From Lethocerus indicus (Eukaryota > Arthropoda > Insecta > Hemiptera > Belostomatidae), in NCBI GenBank assembly GCA_019843655.1, contig JACDQD010000010.1, positions 2,773,637-2,837,636 of the forward strand: a DNA stretch of 64,000 bases, written 5' to 3'. The position numbers and the translations under genes were made by a program. Positions 37,971 to 52,900 of this stretch are shown here, in pieces. The notes beneath the pieces were generated by a model. The model saw only the letters and a list, made by a program, of their open reading frames with translations, ran no database searches and was not told where the DNA came from. Within the stretch, counting starts at the first letter, position 1; every line of letters starts with the position of its first letter.

Positions 37971-40900
37971 TCTTGTTTCACCAAGCAGCGCACAATAAAG
38001 GACTCGGCCCTGACACCCCCACCCCTGCTGCCTTGTTCTACAAACCGATAAGGTTTATGACTAATATATATTATATATTATACCCAGCCGCAGGTAGTCA
38101 CTTTAAATTAGAACAGAAGTTACTGAAGAAGTGCTTCATTAACGTGTTATTAACCATAATAATATATTACAGAAGAATTAATACCGTCTCTCCTATAACT
38201 TACCCTTATAATGGGGATGGCAAATGAATGTAATCCGAAATTATGTAAAATAACATGAAAACGCTCAGCAGGTGGAAGGTCTGCTATTTTCCAATATTAA
38301 CAGAAAACGACGTACATTTGAATTGTAAAACTTCGGTGCAGTCTGTAGAATTTTGCAGACAAAAAAAATTTGCGCAATTTCTCCAATTAGCCGAATTGTA
38401 TCGGATGACTTTTTCGTCCAGAGAACCATTTTATGTGAGAGAGAACGAAGTTGATCATTAGCTTAGTGCTTAGTGAATGTATTAAAACGAACATTTGAAT
38501 ATTGCCTACGATATCCTGCTTGTAGTATTTCGGGATCGAATCCCTGAGGCGGATCAATTTCGAATTCAATTTTCAATTTCAACCGGTTTTATAGTAGGAC
38601 AATTTTCTAGCCTCGGTTCGATAAAAATTTCGTCGCACCATTAAGCGATAAACCGAATTTTACAAGACGAAATATTAGGTGGAGGATATAATGCGTCTAT
38701 TTTTATCCCGACATCGTTCGAACCCAGTAAACCGAAAGGCGGTATACTGAATTCCTACGCGTTGCCAAACGTGTAAGGCAAGAATACCGTTGGTTTCGTG
38801 TCATCGCTCGATAAACAGTGAGGGGGAGGGCAGGGCACAAATTGGGCGTGGAGGGATGGCCGGCATTGTTGCCCACAGCTGGGAGGGAGATAAATCGCCG
38901 CGGAAACCTATTGAAATACCCATTCGGAGGGTGAAGAGGAAGGAAGGGAGGGAGGGAGCCCCTTTTATATACAGTTCAAAGTTCAAAGGCCACACACAAC
39001 AAAACAACACGTTTCCGACAAATCACACGAGTTGGGTGAGAAATGATGACCGGAGTGGGTCCCCTTACATTGTACGTTTTATACGATAATCAGCTAAATA
39101 GTACAAAACAAATATTTTAAATAACCAACAAATAAAAGGCTATTGACACTGACTAGCGGTATAAGAATAAATTTGAATGTAAAGACTATTGTATGAGTAC
39201 ATTTTGAGGGAGGATGATAAATTTTACCGATTACATGCGATATCCCGGTGCCTAAAACCATCATTCTTGAGGTGTTCTACCTCCAATGCTGAATTGCGAA
39301 ACCGGTTTGGGTTTCTGCCATCCTGTCCGCACCTTTCTTTGGAGCTGCAGTATTGAGAGCAAAACTTTCACAGATATACCGCCCAGGAAAGAGAATGAAC
39401 TAGAAAAACGAATCAGGAAGGGGTTTTTGCTTGTCTTTGAAAATTGTGGGAGGATCGTAATTATTATTATATTTTCTTTTATTGTTACCTTTAAATGCCC
39501 AAAATACCTACTCAGTCGGAAGCGCTTCGCATTAGAGGGGGCGATAAAAAAAAAAACGGTGCCACTGGAAAATAGGAGGTGTTGAAACGACCATTAAATA
39601 GGCGCTTTCAAGTCGCCATTAGGCTCCTTTCAAGTCGGCCGCAAGGGGACCCCGTTGTAAACTGAACTCGATACGTTTTTACGAGCAAATCTGCGGTTGC
39701 GTTTACGAGCCCAACACGGGCGGAGAGAACGCCAAGAAGATTGTTTATTTGCTCTGCAGGATATTTGCCCCTAATTTCGGCCGCTACCGTCCTCGTTCCA
39801 TATTGCCGCTTCGTCGAAATTAAATTTACGGGCTCTATCTTGTATAAACCAAATATAATAGGCCCAGCAGTCAGGTCTAGGACTGAAAAATATGATTTTT
39901 TTTACATTACTTATCCAGGTGTCGGTTTCAGCCGGCATTTTTATAGCCTGCGCCCATAAAACGGGAGCAATCTAAACACAAATAACCATGAAACCAGTAC
40001 ATACGCTCAGTGCATATTAGGTTAAACAATATATTGGCAAGAACTAAAAAAAAACTACTGGATATTCGCAGAGGAACAGGAATAACACGTTTTCCTTTGG
40101 AATACTAACGTGGATGAAACTGTTTCAAAACGAATAAGGATTGGTATTCGTTAACTTAATATGTTATTTTATTCCTTCCAGTAAGTGTTTATTGATAAAT
40201 TTCGCCTACGTCCTGCTTTATAATAAATAATACGTATATATGAAAACTATATAATGAAAATACATAACGCGATTAATTTACAGTAAAGAAGGGTGTAGAG
40301 AATGAGGAAGGGACGAAGGGTAAGGGAGACGGATAATGTAATTAAGTGGCAGGGGCCCGGGTAGCGGCCATTGTCCAGACTGCACCGCCCGTTCTATAGT
40401 TCCCAAAGGTTAGAGGTTAATGAAACTGGACACTATATGAAATTAATCAGTTAATAATTCCCATTCCAGGAAAATACGGCCAGCCGCAGGGAATTCGAAA
40501 CCAGCGAACCCGGTTGCAGGAATCCCTCCTCGAATTACGCCGGCAATACAGTGAAGTACGCACTTCGGGAACAGCCAACGTTACCCGTAAGTACCTCTAT
40601 ACATTACCCATTTTATACATTACTATGGCGAGAAGCGTATACACTTTGTACATTTTCGGTTAGTTTCAGGGGGTTGAAAATGTTTCGTACGTTCTTTTAT
40701 TTGCCAGTAACCCGCTAAACAAACTAGAGAGAATTCTAATTTAGGTTGCATGCAACAACTGAAGTTACTGAATATTTTTAATTTAATGTCGACTAAAGCA
40801 TCCGCCCGAGGGTTTTAACAAGACTGACCACGCGTAGTATGACTACAATTAAATGCACAACGATCCTGACTATGGCGCGAATTCAAGATCCAAGGCCGAA

Positions 40901-43900
40901 AAAGCATAAGGACGAAAATAAGGTTCTTCCTCGGTGCTGAACTGTCGTCTTCGGGTTGAAATATTTCCTTTTCCGGTACTCGCACAATTGCCTCGATAAA
41001 GTTTAATTTGTCAAAACTGTGACATGTTAAATCATCGTTATGCCACAACTGTTTCGTCCAAATTCCCCGGACTGAAAGTGCTACGACTTTCCTGTTTAGA
41101 TACACCAGCGCGCTGATTGTAAATTTAGTACACATTACGTACAGCTCGGTGTTTACGAAAAAAAAATATTTCAACTTATTCAAGACAGTAGCCAATTCCG
41201 CAATTCAACTGTTGAAATGTTCGAATCAGCTATTGTTTCACGAACCTTGTTTCTTAGCCCTCCTATCTGCCTGTTCTACGTAAAAAAACGCGCGCCGATA
41301 ACAGTCATCGCGGGAATTCCGCAAAAAACACTTGAAGCTGTCTCTTTTCAAACGTTTCGTCCGTCCTATATTTAAATTGCTCCTAAGTTTCCTTCAGGCA
41401 ATGATCGGACATTGTCATTTATAAGAAAAAATAATGCCCAGGGGTAATCGTTACAGAATTAAATAAATATTTAGTTATGATATGCAAGTAGGAGTATTTT
41501 GCAGTGCATACAAGAAGCTCTTGTAACGTCAGAACGGGAATTAAAATAATCACACAAGTTTAATAATTGGTTAATGACTCTCATCAGTAATTCCATTTCC
41601 ACCTAGACCGGTATAAAATTATCAATTCAATGTAAGAGCGGTTGGATCGTTCATCCTTAGCGGTCGATGTAGTTATTTTTTAGTAATCGTCTTTAATGAA
41701 ACGCTTCGCCAATCTTTCCATTTACGGCTAAAACAACTAAACCACCGGCTGGAATATGTTACTGGGAAATTTTACTTTTCAATTTTTTTTTCCATTATCC
41801 ATAAAAAAAATTACATAGAGCAGTAGTATTTGTTATGCTTGTTGAGGTACAAAAATTATGATGGTTCATTAAGTTTTGGTCCAGGTCAGGAGGTTCATTG
41901 AAAAGCTAATACAGACTAGAATATGTTACTACGAACATTTTACTTTTCCCAAACCAAAAGTGCAGCCATATTTACAAATATCCTAAGTTTTTAAGTTTCT
42001 CCCATCTTTAGCCTAAAGTACAGACTGCAGCCAATTGTGTCCTACAGTCTGTCCATTTCGACGTTAGCGTATAGAACAAACAGGTCGCTAGAGCATTGAA
42101 AAAGCGGCGTCCACAAAAGGAAAGCGATGAGTTATTGAAACCGAGGAATAACAAGCATTGAAATTTGGGGTATAGCGGGGGCATTCTTCAGAAGCGGAGC
42201 CTCGTGACCCCTGACATTCTCTCCTCTGTGACCCGGTCGCGAATTGAAACCGGGCAAAGACTCAATGGGGAAAATACCCCCGGCCGTATGTTAACCCCCG
42301 GAAGTGTGTCTGTCTTTTTTTTCATCCACCCCTTCACTACTACCTTTTTGAATAACGTCCATACCCGAATTCAACTAGAAACATATGCGATGTCTCGACG
42401 GTTCGCTGAACCGGCACACAAGTGACGGGCTTTATTTGCCAAGTTTGTAAAATTAAATCCTGCCCCCAACACGCGTACTGTATTGAAAGAACAAGTTCCG
42501 AAAGTACATAACTTATCTACGCAGTCAGTTACTTCTAGATATAACGCAGAGTGCAACATAGAACAACACATATAATGTAAAAAAAAAAATGAATAAAGTA
42601 TCAATTTCCAGTACTATCCCGGCGATTATGATAGTTACAATTTCGGAGTGTTCAGAATGTAAACCGGTTTCGCCATCCTTGGTAATTACTACAATTAGGT
42701 TTGAGCAGTAGATTGAATTTCCGAGATCTTCTAAATAACGGTAATAACAACTCAATCACTGGGTATAGTGAAAATAATCGACAAGTTGGGCCCACGGATT
42801 ATGTATATATAAATTGCTCGGAGTCGTAGAAACACCTGGCAATTACTGACATAAAAAGCCGATATAAATCGGATAAGATTGCTTCATCGGTTTTTCCGTT
42901 TCTTCGTGCAAGAGATAAGACGACAGACGGTACGTGGAAGGCGGTACTGTTTCGATTGTTTTGCAGGTAATCCGGTTATAAATTTCGCGTTATTCTTCAG
43001 TCTTTACGACACGCCTTTATATAACCCAGCTCAGGGCAAATAGTAGATGTCTATAATGTCCCAAACGATGTCTGTATAAAACAAAAAAAATGTAGGTAAA
43101 ATTTTGTTCAAAAGAGAATCACATTTTTCATAACCCAGTGTCTAGGCGGTCGATACGAAGTTGTAAGTTGTTCGCGAATACGGGCAATTGCAGAATTTGA
43201 ACACTTAAGAAGTACGACTTTTCGACGCGCCCCTCCCCTCCATCCCTCTTCCACACCGCGGGGTAACCTTAATGAGGACAATTATTTCTGGGCAAAGGTT
43301 TTGGCCGAAAGGACGACGCATTAATACGAACGGGGCGGTTATTTACGTTTTTCCAAGAACCCCGCTCAGCTGCCAAGATAGAACCGACAGAGAGCTCCCG
43401 GGCTGTAATATCAGAGAGAATTAATGTATAATATACACTTTATATAAATAAATAAATATATATATGAAGCAGAAGTAAAATTGAGGAATTTAAATTCTGG
43501 TGGATTCGCAGGTGTAGCAATCTAGCAGGTGTAGCTTGAGGAAAATTAGAAATTTTTCACTTTTCAAATCAAAAATATGCACGAGCATTGTATCTTATAG
43601 GAGAGCAGAGTACATTTACAATACTGCTTGAAGTGAATACTTATATTTAAGATTACCTGAAATAGAAAGCTTTTTGAAAAATAATCATCCATATTCATTA
43701 ACGGATTCGATAAAATGCTAACATACGGAGCTTAAACCCCGTGTAAATATTGTTAAGAATTGTTTAAGGAGTAGCCGAAATTAATACAGGAAGCGTTCCA
43801 CCTGAGCCACAGCCTTCTAAATAATTGTTTTTACTATAATCTCAGACGTACGTCACCGCCGTCTGGTCCCACCCCTGCCGGCCGGCCGGGTTTTGCCCCT

Positions 43901-46900
43901 TTACGGAAACTCGGGCAGGGAACAAAAAACCGAATTTTGTTTTCGAACGGAATATTTTATTGAAAAACAACGGCCGAATCCATAAGCGGCGAACCGGACT
44001 CGGAGAAGCCGGGGGCCCAAGAATGGTTATGGAATTCATCGATTTGGCCGGCCGTCGGGCGTATAAGGAGCCGCCGCCTCATTATCATAGTGATGATCCC
44101 ATTACAACCCCGTCCCCAGGATTTATTCATCGAAAACATCCGCCTATTAAAACGAGGGTAAACTACCTGGGAAACTTCAAAACAATAAAGTCTTGAACTC
44201 CGGTCGGATCGGGCCTTGAGTCTCCCAAAACGAACAAATTTTGTAACAATAATTAATTAATTCTTATAACAAATAACTATTTTGTGTTATTCGAGTATAT
44301 TGCAGTACTTAATATGTTAAAAATTATAATCGAGCCTATAGAGTGCGTTTGAATCACTCCATAGTTAAAGTAAAACTTGGCGAATTACGTCATTCATTAA
44401 TTGATCCGCGCGTTACTTACACCACTGTTCGAGATTAATGTTATTATTATTCAAACCGCAAGGATACAATATCCTTCGACGCGAAGAATGAAATAAAGGA
44501 GGATAAAGGATTGCCTTCATCTTCCGGCGATTAGAAGAAATAGATAAACTGGCTTTGAGGAAAAGTGAACCGGTTTCACAGAAAACAAATATTTTCCTCC
44601 CATTCCTAAAAGATTCGTTCCGTCCGGCCGCAGTATAAGAGGGCCCAATTAATAGGATTATTTAGATCCGCCGTTCGAGATTTAAACGGGAGCAGGAAAT
44701 GAAGTTTAATTAGGCAACAAACGCGAACTCTATTGGACAACCGGACAAAGGAATGGGGTGACCTTCCGCCCACACCCTAGCGAATATCCAATCTGGAACA
44801 ATCAGCCGGGTCTTTATCTAATTTTCCTACAATTCGATAACTTACAAACGCCAGCCAACAATCTATTATATAACACCGCGAAATATTGCAGCGACTAGAG
44901 TGCGGATTTCGAACAGACGGACGGATCGAAATGAAAAATAACAAGGACAATATTAAAAACATGACGTCGGATTATGAGCGTGATTGATTACCGCCCGTTA
45001 TCAAGCGTGCTGACCGACAGACAGGACTTATTTTGCGTTTACACCGTCCCCAGTAAGTTATACCTAATTCTCCGTGATAACAAGGTACACCACTGTCCAT
45101 ATTCAGAATATCCAAGCAGGCCCCGACTGTAACTATATTAAACGGGAAATAAAATGTAATTTTAATTTTTTTGCAGATAAAATATCAAAGAAACAATGCA
45201 TAAGCTTGCCTTTTGAAAAATGTCCTTAACTTCTTTCCATTTGTACCCTATCAGACATAAGTTTATCTGACGAATAAATTGTTTGATTACTGTTTTGATA
45301 AATTCTACTGAGAGATAGAAGCTGAACTGTACGAGCAATAGAAGTATGTTAATCATTTTAAAATTGTCAGAGTAATATGCATGCCTATAATATACATGTA
45401 TACATATAAGTAATATATATGTTCATATATATTCGTGTGTAAACACGTGCATGAACTCCAGTATAGTCAGAAGTGGAGAGTGACCATGTGCAATGAGTAA
45501 GTTCCGGGAATATGAGTAATGAAAGGAGCATTACAAAGTAGATATATATAATCCCACTTTCCCTATCACAAGACTCCTCGGTCGCCAGACTGTTCCACCT
45601 AGGTTCGATTCCCGGCACACTCTGTCGATTTCCAAGCGCAATATTCGAATTGGTAATCCGTGCTAGATTCCGCCGTAATTCCCAATTGAGAGATCTGAAG
45701 GGTTCCCATAGCAAGATAGGTGGCGGAGAAAATATTTTTTATATTTTCGCGAGACTTATTTTTTACGCGCATGATTCTTCGTATATTTTGTTTGTTTTTA
45801 CTTGCGACAGAAGTCTGGACGAACTCCATAAAGTGGGGGGGGGGGCTCGACTAAAACGGAAGAAATTGATTACCGATCTACGGGGAGTGGGGTCAACGGG
45901 GAAGACATTAATAAAGTCGAGTGGTTTAACCGGGAGTAATGGCGAGCCGGATCGAGTTCAAGAGCAAACAAACCGGAGCACTGATATCGCCGCGCACTTC
46001 CATCAAAAATACACGCATTAAACAATATGCTAAATACATTACAGCTCTCAACTGCCGATATAGGTCGTCGAAAAAAAACATTTATTGTCAAAAGCTCCAT
46101 TCATCTGCGCACTCGAGACATTTTTACAAATAAAAACAGATATTGCCACCAATTTTTGTTTAGACCACAAGTAGAACGGTCGATATAAAGCGCTGAAAAT
46201 CAAGCTTTAGAAAACCGTCGATCGTGAGACCGGTAGCTAGTGGGAAATTTCTATGCTAGATGAAAATTAAAACCAACATACTGCGTTTTAAAGTTTTTTT
46301 AACATCATTGGGAGCTGAACGTGTATTTCCGTGTGGGTCGACCCCTGCTTTAGAAAGTACTCCGAGTTGATTCATACTTAAAACAGGTAATTGAGGAGAA
46401 GTCATTCTATGAACGTAATACACGATTTTTGGACCCACGATGATTCTCCAAATCGAATCCACTCGGGCGTGTATAATAATATCGCGATTATGTCCGACTA
46501 TGATGACAAGAAGCCCGATGAATTGAAATAATCGAAAGCGCTGAATCAAATCCGATATATAAGTTATAAATACTTGGGCCCGACTTTGACTTATCACGCG
46601 GTGGGGAGTATCGCCGGCTCCGACCCTCCACCCTGGCATCCCGGTCAAGGTCAAAGATTTGGCCCAACTTCGGCACAACAATTCGGACGTGGGAAAGAAA
46701 AAATGATCTCCGAGAGTAAAAAATAAAAAAGAGTTGGCACCGGACTTAAACTGCGATCCTGAGATGCAACGCGTTCGCGACCGCCTTAAACTGAGTGCTA
46801 TAAACAAACAGAAGGAACTGTGTGCTTTCTCCCCTCCTTATCCTTTTAAACGATCTATTTTTTAAATCGAATTTACATAACTATAAATTTTCCGAATCTT

Positions 46901-49900
46901 AGACCGATTTCGTTACCTCGTTACTCAGAAACATCATAATTGGATAATTAAAGGTACAAGGGGGCGAACAGACGAATGGCTGGTTAATCTGTATAACCCT
47001 TATTGGTGTATATGTTTGGAATATCCTCCCCAATTTTTGATAATACTGCGAGAGTATATTTTTCGTGCCTAAAATGTAGCCCGTATTCTTACCAGCGTTG
47101 TAACTTTAAATATTGTTAATCCCGCGATCGTAATTCAATTTAGGCAATCAGGCAATATTCTTACAATAAAAAATTAAGAAACAATATTTTTATTGTAAAT
47201 ATGAATTCTATTCTGACGTAAAATATGCGAAGTAATATGTTAAAACCATCCATTTCTAATTAACAAAAATGAATGATGTTCGAGCGGCAAATAACAGAAA
47301 ATAAGGCTGAAAAATATCCAGTTCTCCAGTTCGTAATATTGCAGAATGTTTAACTCGTTAAATCTAGTCTGATGGATGGCAATCAGAAGTCTAACTTCAG
47401 TAGGCCGAAACGTATAAATATACGATATAAATAAATTTGAAGCGGGGCTATTGAATGTTTGGGTAAATCCATAACAAAAGCGACGGGACGGAGCGGAGAC
47501 AAATGCCCCAAATTCTGCGTCGACACAAATATATCAACCGAAAATAGCGGGCCAAATAGACCATGGCTGGGGCATTAAATGGGCGAAGCCGCTTTGACGA
47601 GGCCGGAGGAAACATAAAAGCCCGCCACCGGGAGCGTACATCAAAGAGACGTTGTTCTACACACGTGTTGCGTAATTTGTCCGATTTTGACGTACGGTCC
47701 GTACGCATTTTGATTGGGCCGGGTGGGGCCCCGCAGTAAGCCTATCTGTTACGTGCAGCTGGTCCTCCACACACGTGTGCTTCAATATACGACCATGGGG
47801 AAGGAATTCAAAGATTTCGTTTCAATTTTAAAATTCCAACAACCAAAAGTAGTCGTCATTTCAGCCGATAGACCGTATTGGGGAATGTACGCCATGTATC
47901 GTCTGCTCATTCTTGCCTTTGGTTTCTCCCCGCGCGAATATTCAGAGGGCGTTTATGAAATTAACGTCTCAATTATATTGGGCGCATTTTTGACTCTACA
48001 ATTCTTTTCGTTACTTAAGATTTATTTTTAAAGTTTCTAAACTAATTTAATTCCTCACCATCGCATCATATACATCGTATAACTAACATATACATTTGCG
48101 AGGTGGCAGCTGTTGCCGTGGGCTCGACTGCTGCCGACGTTCAACCTTCAAAAGTACTTTTCTCACCTTATCCCGGGACTGCCCGCATTCTATATGGTCA
48201 TCTATGCCACTTGTATCGGGACCGGCGGCCTTATACAATCCGCTAACTGGAGTGGAAACGCCTCACGTTAGATCTTGAAATTATTCTAGTTCAAAATATG
48301 CAAAAAATAGGTCCCTATGCCTTTCCGCGCGGTTAACGGACAATTCTAAATCCTTAAAGTAGACATAAACGGTGGTCCCATTAGTAAGAGTTTAATAAAT
48401 CTATATTGGGACATGTTCATGATGGGGCAATCGACAAAATAAAGTTAACAGTGATATTCGCAAGATTCTGCTGGATCATTTTGGGCTCCCTGCCATCTTC
48501 AGTAGCATTCCTGTCTGAACTGATATTCCACACTTCGGCCACCGCTTCCTATAAGGGGGAGGCGAAAACCCATAAATCCGAGACGTCCTCTCTAGAAATC
48601 TAAGCCCCCGAACCCGCTCCAAGAGGAGAAACACTATAATCCAAAGGCTCCCATTATTTTAATCGGCCGTCCGAAATACACGGCGTTGCGCAACACACAC
48701 TGGCGGCTCGGCTGGACAGGCACGGCCCGATGACGAAACTGGGGACTAAAAATAAAATAAAAATCTTTTTCAAAAAGATATCGTGGTCAAAGATTTAAAA
48801 GGGTCCCCCACGCTAATGAGCCGGAGGCGTCGCGCTCCCGGAGATAATCCCCGCTCGAGCGACTCGAAGAGTTTCTGACAGAAAACACGGCCCGACCGAC
48901 ATTTAGTTTTTATTTCTTTCAATTTATCTTTTCGCCGAACGAAAAAAAAATAAATATGACAGTTTTAAAAAAAAGAAGTTTAATTGCACAATCGGGTCCG
49001 GAGAATTTCAATCGGACAAACCGCCGAGACTGAGACCGCTCGTAAAAGATGGTTGGATATCTACGATCGGCCACTTTCTATTCCGAAGGACAAAACTGAT
49101 AGGCGTTTTCTAGATTTACTTTTTATATTTATTATCCAGTGCACCTGTCGGCGGTGGCATAACAGAGTGGCAAAACAACTTTAACGATTCGCATTAAATT
49201 ATTAGAACGCCCAGGGAGGTCTGCCAGGGCCCTAGGTATTGCAGCGCTCATGCAGTACGATATGATATACGGTTTATACCACTATACTCCAATCGGAATG
49301 CTACTTACGATGACGAGAGGCGCTTCGAGCGCCAAGTGGGAACTAAGAAGAACACTAGGACAATTTAAAACTCAATGCGGGCCCTATGATACGATCATTC
49401 TTAAAACAATATTCAGTAAACAACGCTCTAAACATCTCTCGTCGCACAATTTGTTCTCTTTTTTTTCCAAGCTATTTTTATATTACTATATTTGTATTGC
49501 CACAATTTTGGAACAAAGAATGACGAAAAATCATTCCATTCGATAATCAATTTTGACTTCGCGCATTGTAACTAATATCGGTAGTAACTAATAATGTAAC
49601 TAGTAACATAGGTGTGGCGTAATACGATCATAAAAACAGCTGTTACAACTAAGTTACAAGTTTTCTTCTCGTCTAATCGGTTTTTCTTCTTATCAATAGA
49701 GATAAGTGTACTGCTCATAAATCATTCGAAACGTACTTATCCACCTACCCATAATTAGCCTAATCGGTCATATCAAATATTTGCTGGACATACACAGATC
49801 ACTGAACATTAATCTTCTTCTGAAAAAAAATTGGCCATGAATGCTGAAAGATGAGGGGAAAGTTAAAAAAAGAACTCGGTCTGACGACGATTTGTACGGT

Positions 49901-52900
49901 AGCTTAATAGTGGGAAGGAGAGGGGACTAATAAAGCGTAATTACAAGTCAATTTTGCAAAATAAAAACAATTTAAAAAAATACGGCTACAACTTGTACTG
50001 TCTGTTTAATTCAGTTTTGACAGACACCGGGCAAAAGAACGAACGAAAGCCGGTGGAAAAAAATCGGAACAAATCAAGTTTCCTTTTTGGGCGGCTTCCC
50101 TAACTACAAACAACTTGTTCAGAAAACGGGGCAGAAAGGAGATCGGTCTATCAGGCCTATGATTATATATATTTACTTCAAATAAATATCCTACTTTGGC
50201 CGTATTCGGCTTGTGGGTTGTTAGAGCGCTGTGATAAATAATAAAATGAAACTCAAAATATGAAGGAAAACAGCGCGGCTTCTAAGCGTATTTTTTTTAA
50301 CGGGCTACTTGGTACAATGTTGGTGTAACGGCTTAATAAAGCCATCAGAAATTGCATAAAGAAGCTTCAGTCAAGTTGTGTATTGATTATCTGGTTTTTT
50401 ACCTCCAGTCTACTTAGAAAGGAATAGACCAATCAGATTAGGAATTATCGCCTTATTTGTCATCTATGTAAATATTCAAATTCTAATAACCGTAGTTTGG
50501 CGTTAACGAGTAGATCCGGATTCGAACCTTCGGAAAATGGCCTTTCAATTACAGACCAGAAACCGATCTAGCAAAAGACGTATCAAAAAGCGCTGTCCGT
50601 GCAGATTTTTGCAAATCAAATTTTCGACCGAAGGAAAATTCGACCCGCTGCTGACTTTCTCAGTGTAATGCGAAAATTACAGAATGATTTATTTGTCCAA
50701 GTCCGTAATTTGTAAGCGGATCCTCGCAAAGAGTACAAAGAAAACAATCGTTCCTCGGCGAACCATTAATTTCATTACAGTGAGTGGATTTCTATGTTCG
50801 TTCAGGTCAATTTAATTGTCCGAATGCAAATGGGCGGGACAGTAAAGGCCGGTGTAGATGAAGTGTCGTAAAAATACGCGTTCTAAGTAATAATTTGTCG
50901 GACGTGCGACCTCCAATCCTAATTTTTTTCAGTCGTTCAAGACTTCACTTCAAGTTATTGAGCACAGTTTTCATCTTATCTTTTATCTTATCCTAATCTT
51001 ATTTTTATAATTAATATTGAATAATTTAATATTTAACAAGGAACATTAATTTTTCCGCTGCGACAACCTGGCTCCATCATGAAATTGCCCCTTAATATAT
51101 CCCCGCGTGTTTTGCCGGCCAACTGCGTGAAAAATCTTATTTTTGTCCGCGTTTAGAACTCCCCCAAAACCGCGAGATAAGATACCAGATCCTAATCTTC
51201 CGATCCGTACAGACCCCGCTGTTTACCACAAACGCTCGACTGAGTTCGCGACGCACATCGAGGGCAAACTGTTTTCTCGGCACGAAATAAACGAAGACTT
51301 CTCGGAAAGATTATCGAAAATTAAAAAAACAACTCGTCGGGTGTTTTGAGTACAATCAATCTAAACCGAAAGCGTGACAGGAGGGAGTCTCGGGAATGCT
51401 GACAGGATGCTTAGTCGGCAGCCGAACTACCGGGAAGTGCCCGATCATATTAACGGAATGCTACTGGCGAAGACGAAGTTCCAGTTTAGCTCTGAATAGG
51501 CGTCAGGAAAGAACTTTCATGTCCAACAAACATTCCTATACTTTACTTTCTTGAGTTTACTTTTACTAAGCATTTGCCCAATAAAACGGAATCTTCGGTA
51601 GAGATTAGAAAGGAACTACTCGAAATCATGAAGTTCCCCTCAATCCTTTATTCAGTGTAATTTTAATACAGTTCCTGCACAATCTGCTCAAAGCTCTCCA
51701 CAATAAAACCAACGATATTTTAAGGAATAGAAATCATTTTTTTTCTATTTCCGTTCATAAATTAGAACCCTGTAAAAAAACAGGCGTGTCAACAGCTTTC
51801 GACGGGTTCACCGAGGTTCATTAGCCCAATAAACAAGGTTTTGACCCGAAAACGAAGGCGTCCGTAATATTTTATCAAACGGACGATAACCCCCCCCCCA
51901 AAAAAAAAAAAAAAAACATCACCACTAATGCTAACATATTCTAGAAAATTAGAGTACCCAAAAATTACCCTCGAAAACAAGCTCGGATGAAAAATATATA
52001 GATATATATACATTGGGATAGAATGACTGCTTAAGAGCAAGGTACCCCGCTGGCGTTTTGCATAGCCATATTCAGATTGGGCGACGCGAGGAGAATTACA
52101 ATTTACCGATTTAACATATCTCCGGTACATACAATGGCCCCGGTTTCGAATGCCGGATGCGAAATGTGCAGAGCCCAACCGAGGTGAGTACCCGAAGTTC
52201 TTCTAAAATAAATAAAAACCTAAAGGAATAAGAAATAAAAACGTGAAATCATCATCTCTCCGGGCTCTCGTTCCCGAGCTGAGCGTACGAAATCCTCTCC
52301 GCCGGGGATATGCAAATTCAAAGAACTTTTACTCGTTCAAAACTAGGACTGTGGAAGGACCACATTATTACGTTGCGAGGTGGGTGGGGGGAGGATTGAG
52401 TTTTCTGCGAATTCAGAATTTCCCCCAGCCGGTTCTCTCTGAAGAGCATCGCTCCCCTGAAATTTTAACACGCTTCAGCGGCGTGAAAAACAGCTTCAGT
52501 AACAATGCGCGTTATAGGGCCGAAAGAATGCGAAACTAGATAGACATGGCGAGACGTGTCTAGCTCCTGTCCATTATAATCATCAAAATTATAACCTTGA
52601 GACTTGAAAAATATCTTAAAACCCATCAATCCACCGGGATATATGGTAGAACAGAAAGACTGAGGAGCTTCACAGAACATCCCATAGAATCACATTTTCG
52701 ATGTAGCTCTTCCTCATATACATCGTCTCATATACACGTCTCGCTTTAAGATTGGGTGTATTTGTGTTGAAAAATCCTACACCGGTCTAGAGTAGGACCA
52801 ACCCACCCAATTCATCCATTAATATAGAATATTCGACGGCCTTTTAACATATATATCTCCTATTTAAGCCCACTTTACGATATTCAAATTCGAGTATGTG

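Noticed and set aside
37690..37998. 102-codon plus-strand open frame
   Set aside because: Runs through a (CT)n microsatellite, giving Ser-Leu repeats at its end; no homology.
40815..41195. 126-codon minus-strand open frame
   Set aside because: No recognisable family, low-complexity hydrophobic start, inside the large trio intron; treated as chance.
46256..46807. Longest open frame in the window (183 codons, minus strand)
   Set aside because: Composition and content show no domain. Its 5' part is a tRNA-like SINE head read as protein, and no splice or homology support is visible.
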